64,000 nt of DNA from Ilumatobacteraceae bacterium (GTDB lineage: Bacteria; Actinomycetota; Acidimicrobiia; Acidimicrobiales; Ilumatobacteraceae): positions 682,001-746,000 of the forward strand of contig JAWPMO010000001.1 in assembly GCA_033344875.1 (NCBI GenBank). The letters are read 5' to 3'. The translations under genes and the position numbers were made by a program. The notes beneath the pieces are model-generated. The model made no database searches and was not told the origin of the DNA. It saw only the letters and a list, made by a program, of their open reading frames with translations. Shown here piece by piece: positions 60,601-64,000 of the stretch. How positions within the stretch are numbered: position 1 is the stretch's first letter; each line of letters starts with the position of its first letter.

Positions 60601-61562
60601 GTCGACGTCGGCGCTCCGGCTGCGAGGATCAACTTCGTACCGTTGACGTAGACGTCGCTCGCGAGCAGGTGGATCGGATGATTGCCGAGCACCTGGCGCA
60701 CGTTCGCCGCGAGTCGCTGGGACGCCTCGTTGACGGCGTCGGCGCCGTCGGCGGCGAACAGATCGTCGGTGCCGGTCATGTTCACGAAGGCCACCACCAC
60801 CTGTCGGTGCTCGCCGGGCACCCCGGCGACGATCTGGTCGGCCAACGCTGCCGGGAGGTACCGACCGAGGCCGGCGAGGCCGCGTCGACCGGACGAGCGC
60901 GCTCCCGAGTCCTCCTGGTGCTGCACTCGGCGGCGGGCGAGTTGCCACGCCCCGCCGTCGGTCTCCTCGCCGAGCCAGGACGCAGGCAGGAGCCTGGCCG
61001 TGGCCTCGCTCACGAGGATCTCGCCGCGAGCGGCATCGCCCTCGCACCGCACCGTCATCGAGACGGTGGGCCCTCCGACGAGCAACTCGAGGTGTCCGGC
61101 GTCGGCGAGCGAGCAGCCGATCGTGCCCGAGTGCGCACCCTGCGAGATGCCCAGCTCGACGCGCTTGACCGACTCCGTCGACCACGATCGGCTCACGATC
61201 GTGTGCATCGCGCTCATCGCCTCGGCGGCGTCCTCGGCGTGTCGTTCTCCGCCGAACAGGACCAGGAGTGCATCTCCCCCGAACTTGACGATGTCGCCGT
61301 CGCGCCGTTCGCACGCGGCGATCATCTCGGTGAAGCAGCGATTCAGCAGATCGGTCAGCTCTTCGGCTCCTTCGTGACCGAACGCAGCCAGGCGCTCCGA
61401 CAGTGCGGTGAAGCCGCTGATGTCGGCAGAGACGAGCGTGCCCGACGCGAACAGCAGCTGCTCGTTCGACCCACTGCGATGGTGATCTTCGACCAGACGG
61501 GGAACGTAGGTCGCGAGGAGCGAATCTCGGTCTGTTGCCGACGTGCGGCGTTCCGTGGTCAC
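57663..61562 (-). CDS. Soluble-adenylyl-cyclase-like protein: two cyclase domains, AAA ATPase, TPR
   Basis: A 1299-aa cytoplasmic protein with the layout of mammalian soluble adenylyl cyclase. Cyclase domain 1 (about 35-190) has metal ligands Asp47 (ADISGF) and Asp97 (KFGGD) and Lys93. Domain 2 (about 245-420) lacks both Asp but has GDAVNLAARL, supplying Asn and Arg, so the two complement each other in one active site. An STAND/AAA ATPase follows (VGEPGIGKSRLA near 455), then about 15 TPR-like helices to the C-terminus. Arg172 corresponds to the bicarbonate-binding Arg of sAC. GTG 61562 overlaps the upstream stop. Confidence 0.9.
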   Translation of the reverse strand: MTTERRTSATDRDSLLATYVPRLVEDHHRSGSNEQLLFASGTLVSADISGFTALSERLAAFGHEGAEELTDLLNRCFTEMIAACERRDGDIVKFGGDALLVLFGGERHAEDAAEAMSAMHTIVSRSWSTESVKRVELGISQGAHSGTIGCSLADAGHLELLVGGPTVSMTVRCEGDAARGEILVSEATARLLPASWLGEETDGGAWQLARRRVQHQEDSGARSSGRRGLAGLGRYLPAALADQIVAGVPGEHRQVVVAFVNMTGTDDLFAADGADAVNEASQRLAANVRQVLGNHPIHLLASDVYVNGTKLILAAGAPTSTDADEDHMLLGLRELFSLETTLPIRAGVNRGHVFVGDLGGPTRRTLTVMGDAVNLAARLMQRAEPGQIIVSRQVLGRADTKFDIAELPPFHVKGKSEPIRAAVLGDALSVDDADHVSHVGFVGRADERTRLDLLADAALAGRGSVVDIVGEPGIGKSRLADETLLHHPGLRVHRMRGGQYAKNTPFFMIRGLLRDVLQLHGQDPADLGEQLIAWSATNAPELMRWLPLLALPVGAEVGMTSAVERLADEFRRDRMLSVTADAIDRALREPTAVLAEDVHLFDPGSVDVLCELARRVAQRSTMIVMTRRTGSEGLALGSEVPLETVSLTSLGVQDVVDLLAAAGVEVGVGDTTTAASDVEALVERAAGNPLFVLELVAALEEGSGDALPESIESLITTRIDLLPPRDRVLLRDVSVGGNTVDAPLLATAFDQPELESPDRWASLGSFLVPEGPGIYRFRQSIYRDVAYEGLAYRRRRQMHLAIGTTLERRRGSNLTTVMPLLSDHFDRARDHERAWIYSVAGGESARRTFANAEAVTLFERALRNAQHVTAADEAARARVAESLGDVHELMGHYPEAFAAYQESRARDAGSEHQARLLRKIGEVRLNEGRLSQSLSWLTRAVRAVEQIDNARARDLETAETARLRAGALHRQGRLRLCAAQAELAAESAERTGDQLAMARAFNMVEVAYRTLGRPDAARYSDLALEMFAGSGDLVGEANVLNNRGVRHHFDGQWRSAIAEYERSRTLRRQAGDVVGEAMVANNIGEILSLQGRHDEAVELFEHASAAWQQAGFTVGVPYAGSNLAMTMARSGDPERGITLLDEATVALSELGASALVNEMAVRRVECQLLRGHTASALSLAEAIERRLTSEAGDDQLLVQLLPMLGLAQVRSGDAVTAADTLRRALDSAREANDRYTTAITLMVWDELDRPTGDPRDGRRAEATQLLEQLDVIAVPAIVGRNVPSGEAPVDPGIERGRLS

Positions 61563-64000
61563 CGTCGCAGCGTGAACCGAGCGCTGCCTTGCGCCGGCGG
61601 CGGGTGCTGGAGGTCGGGCACCGGCGCGGTCGTGAAGTTCAACGTGTAGCTGCCCGGGGCGACATACGGGAACGAGGTGGTGTCGAGGTTGTAGATGTAG
61701 CCCTTCTGCGCGTAGCGGAACTCGTAGCCGTTGTTCGAATTCCCCGAGTCGTTCGGGCCCGGAGGGAAGCTGACGCCGTCGGAACCGGTGACCGACACGG
61801 CGGTGAGCACGATGTTCCTCGACGAGATGTTGCGCCCGGTGGCATCACAGAGTTGGATCTTGATCGTGTAGTTCGATCCGATCTGCTTGGACTGGGTGTG
61901 GTCGTACTGCTCGATCACACACAGGTTCACCGTGTAGCTCGCCGTCGCGGTGGTCGTCGTCCCCGCGCGGTCGGTCGCGGTGACGACCACGTCGTAGGCA
62001 CCGGCCTGGGTCACCGGTACGGGGATCGTTCCCGTCTCGGAGTCGTCGGAGAGCACACTCGATTCGCCGCGCGGACCGGTCAGCTCGACCGTGCACGACT
62101 CGATGCCCGAGCCGTCATCGGTGCAGGCGAACGTCGCGCTGTTCGTCTCACCGATCGTGGCGGACGAGGTCGCCAGGCTGACGACGGCGGTCGGTGCGAT
62201 CGTGTCGACCACGGTGTACGTCGCCTCGACGGAACCGACGTTGCCGCTCATGTCGGTGGCCGTGACGACCACACGGTGGGTGCCCAACACGTCGACGGGG
62301 AGGGAGACGCCGATCGCTCCGCCGGTGTCGGTCTGGGCGACGTCGCCGTCAGGTCCGATCACGGTCATCACGCACGATGCCACACCGGACCCAGCGTCGG
62401 TGCAGGAGTAGTCGGCGGTGTTCGTCGCAGGCATCTCGACCGACGTCCTGGCCAGCGTCAGATTGGCTTCGGGTGCGGTGAGGTCGGTGACCTCGTAGCT
62501 GGTGTCCGTGCTCCGGACGTTGCCGGCCATGTCGGTGGCGGTGACGCGGACGGCGTAGGTGCCCAGTCGGTCACTCGGCAGGGCGACGTCGTCGCCACCA
62601 CCGACGTCGCTGTCGATCAGGACGAGTTCACCGGTGTCGAAGGCAACGAACAGCTCGCACGATCGGATCCCGGAGAGCTCGTCGCCGCAGGAGTAGTCGG
62701 CGGTGATGTCGTTGCCGATCGCGACCGTGGAGGCGACGACCAGCGTGGGTTCGATCGGATCTTCGCGGTCGATCAGGACGGTCACGGCGTCGTCTCCGAT
62801 CGCCGAGCCGAGGTTGCCGGCGAGGTCGGTGGCCCGTGCGGTGAACACCGTGACGCCGTCGACCGCGAAATCGAACGGTTCCGTGTACGGGAGGTACGTC
62901 GCTCCCCCGTCGATCGAGTACTCGACCCCGGCGATGCCCGAACCGGCGTCGGTGGCATCGATCGTGATCGTCACCGGCTGGTTCGTCCACACGGCGGTCG
63001 ATGCAGAGATCGAGACCGTCGGGGCCACCGTGTCGATCCGGATCGTGACGGGATCGGAGACGCTCGGGTTGCCGGCGAGGTCGGACGCTCTCGCCGTGAC
63101 CGTGGTCGTCGACGCGACCGAGAACGGAGCGCCGTACGGGACGTAGGTGGCGCCTCCGTCGGTGGAGTACTCGAACGACGTCGGGTCGACGCCCGATCCG
63201 TCACCGTCGTCGGCCTGGAGCGTCACGAGCACCGGACCAGATGACCACTCGCCGGCCGGCCAGGTCTGAACGGACACGTCCGGGCCGAAGGAATCGAGCC
63301 GCAACTCGAGCGCCGCGAATGCCCCTGTTTCGTCGAACGCCGTCACGACATGGTCGCCGGTGTCGACGATGATCGCGTTCGAGGTCGTATCCGAATCCGA
63401 CAGGGTCAGCGCCATCGTGTACTCGGCGAAGGGGCCCGCGTCGACGCGATACTCGACGCGCTCGCCGCCGCCGGAAGCCGTGACGACGACGTCACCCCGG
63501 TACCAACCGTTCGATTGCGTGCCATCGGCGGTGAGGACCAGGTTCGACACATCGCCGGGGCTCGATGCGAGGAAGTAGCGGGACTTGCTGTTGCTCATCG
63601 CGACGTTGCCGGCATCGTCGACCGCTTGCACGATGTACTCGACCCGCGTCTCGGTGTCGGTGGGCTCGAACGGTCCGACGCCGGTCCATGTCCCGTCACC
63701 CAGGTCGACCAGGTCGACTCCCGACCAGATGTTCGCGCCTGCTGCGCGGTAGAGCACGTACACGCGCTCCGCCGTGGTGTCGACCTCGATGTCGAACCGG
63801 ATCGCGTCGTCGTCGAACCGACCACTGCTCGTCGCGATCGCGGGAGGGGTGAAATCGTTCGACGGGCTGTAGTACACCTCGGCCACCACGCGGGTGTGGA
63901 GTCGCTGGGTGCCGCTGTCGGGTTCGTCGTCGCTCGCCCGGTACTGACCGGCGGCGACCAGGATCTGCTCGTGGCGCTCGCGGCCGAGTTGGTATCGGCG
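61559..64000 (-). CDS. Secreted Ig-like-repeat protein, C-terminal 813 residues (start outside window)
   Basis: C-terminal part of a large exported protein; the frame is open to the right edge, so no start or signal peptide is visible. It consists of repeated beta-sandwich units (about 85-95 aa) with phrases such as TDMAGNV, TATDMSGNVGS, and YSCTDAGSGV, resembling bacterial Ig-like and chitobiase/beta-hexosaminidase C-terminal repeats; two units carry a Cys pair (YSC...SC). The last 120 residues are a separate beta-domain with two Cys. The stop overlaps the start of the cyclase gene (GTGA), so expression is coupled. Probable adhesin or wall protein. Confidence 0.85.
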   Translation of the reverse strand, partial: RRYQLGRERHEQILVAAGQYRASDDEPDSGTQRLHTRVVAEVYYSPSNDFTPPAIATSSGRFDDDAIRFDIEVDTTAERVYVLYRAAGANIWSGVDLVDLGDGTWTGVGPFEPTDTETRVEYIVQAVDDAGNVAMSNSKSRYFLASSPGDVSNLVLTADGTQSNGWYRGDVVVTASGGGERVEYRVDAGPFAEYTMALTLSDSDTTSNAIIVDTGDHVVTAFDETGAFAALELRLDSFGPDVSVQTWPAGEWSSGPVLVTLQADDGDGSGVDPTSFEYSTDGGATYVPYGAPFSVASTTTVTARASDLAGNPSVSDPVTIRIDTVAPTVSISASTAVWTNQPVTITIDATDAGSGIAGVEYSIDGGATYLPYTEPFDFAVDGVTVFTARATDLAGNLGSAIGDDAVTVLIDREDPIEPTLVVASTVAIGNDITADYSCGDELSGIRSCELFVAFDTGELVLIDSDVGGGDDVALPSDRLGTYAVRVTATDMAGNVRSTDTSYEVTDLTAPEANLTLARTSVEMPATNTADYSCTDAGSGVASCVMTVIGPDGDVAQTDTGGAIGVSLPVDVLGTHRVVVTATDMSGNVGSVEATYTVVDTIAPTAVVSLATSSATIGETNSATFACTDDGSGIESCTVELTGPRGESSVLSDDSETGTIPVPVTQAGAYDVVVTATDRAGTTTTATASYTVNLCVIEQYDHTQSKQIGSNYTIKIQLCDATGRNISSRNIVLTAVSVTGSDGVSFPPGPNDSGNSNNGYEFRYAQKGYIYNLDTTSFPYVAPGSYTLNFTTAPVPDLQHPPPAQGSARFTLRR

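Overview
The window is GC-rich, densely coded actinobacterial DNA. It carries the whole Pup-proteasome pathway: Mpa/ARC ATPase, Dop, Pup ending in GGQ, PrcB, PrcA and PafA. It also has a WhiB regulator, TatB/TatC beside a HelY helicase, and the pgsA-gcvH-FHA-MerR-DUF151-MerR gene order known from mycobacteria. Threonine-rich spacers in exported proteins, many F420/flavin LLM-type oxidoreductases and the absence of mycobacterial lipid genes suggest a deep-branching actinobacterium such as the Acidimicrobiia (Ilumatobacter-like). That placement is inference. I see no rRNA or tRNA genes, CRISPR array, transposase or prophage.

Layout. 1-3.3 kb: two tandem D-Ala-D-Ala carboxypeptidases (the first cut by the left edge) and a Lon-substrate-domain protein. 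3.3-6.3 kb: small membrane proteins, a ThiS/MoaD-like sulfur carrier, a TtuA-type tRNA thiolase and TrmI. 6.3-8.6 kb: DUF1801 protein, SelO and a ferredoxin on the minus strand. 8.7-24.3 kb: proteasome locus in three blocks (mpa; dop-pup-prcB-prcA; pafA), interrupted by flavin oxidoreductases, a lipoprotein, a dimethylformamidase-like protein, a Tat-exported protein and the 5-oxoprolinase genes pxpABC. 24.3-30.5 kb: signal peptidase I, a glycerophosphodiesterase, tatB-tatC, helY and a lipid-kinase-like half protein. 30.5-41 kb: a double-length ThyX-like protein, an aspartate-rich Zn-ribbon protein behind a CRP-type site, a GNAT enzyme, a frameshifted enoyl-CoA hydratase, a disordered RGG-type protein, PrmA, WhiB, an RpiR regulator and RF3. 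41-44.2 kb: a six-repeat peptidoglycan-binding M23 protein and an LLM enzyme. 44.5-55.3 kb: tandem glycine riboswitch with gcvP, then gcvT and gcvH embedded in the conserved regulator cluster, with pgsA and a HIT protein. 55.3-64 kb: a beta-lactamase-fold hydrolase, a palindrome-ended repeat, an SRAP protein, YegP, a soluble-adenylyl-cyclase-like giant and the C-terminal part of a secreted Ig-repeat protein running off the right edge.

Shared themes. Protein tagging and turnover dominate: Pup is made with a C-terminal Gln, deamidated by Dop, ligated by PafA, and its conjugates are unfolded by Mpa into the PrcA/PrcB core. A second ubiquitin-fold protein ending in Gly-Gly sits next to its likely tRNA-thiolation partner. 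Glycine cleavage is represented by P, T and H; the P gene has a tandem glycine riboswitch.

Two non-gene signals stand out. At least 19 start codons have a TANNNT hexamer 6-9 nt upstream and mostly no Shine-Dalgarno sequence, which points to widespread leaderless transcription. A 15-bp palindromic end, ATCACGAGTTGTGCC, occurs as a tight 31-bp palindrome at 4401 and as the ends of a 148-bp element at 56573; both sit directly behind stop codons and look like one repeat family.
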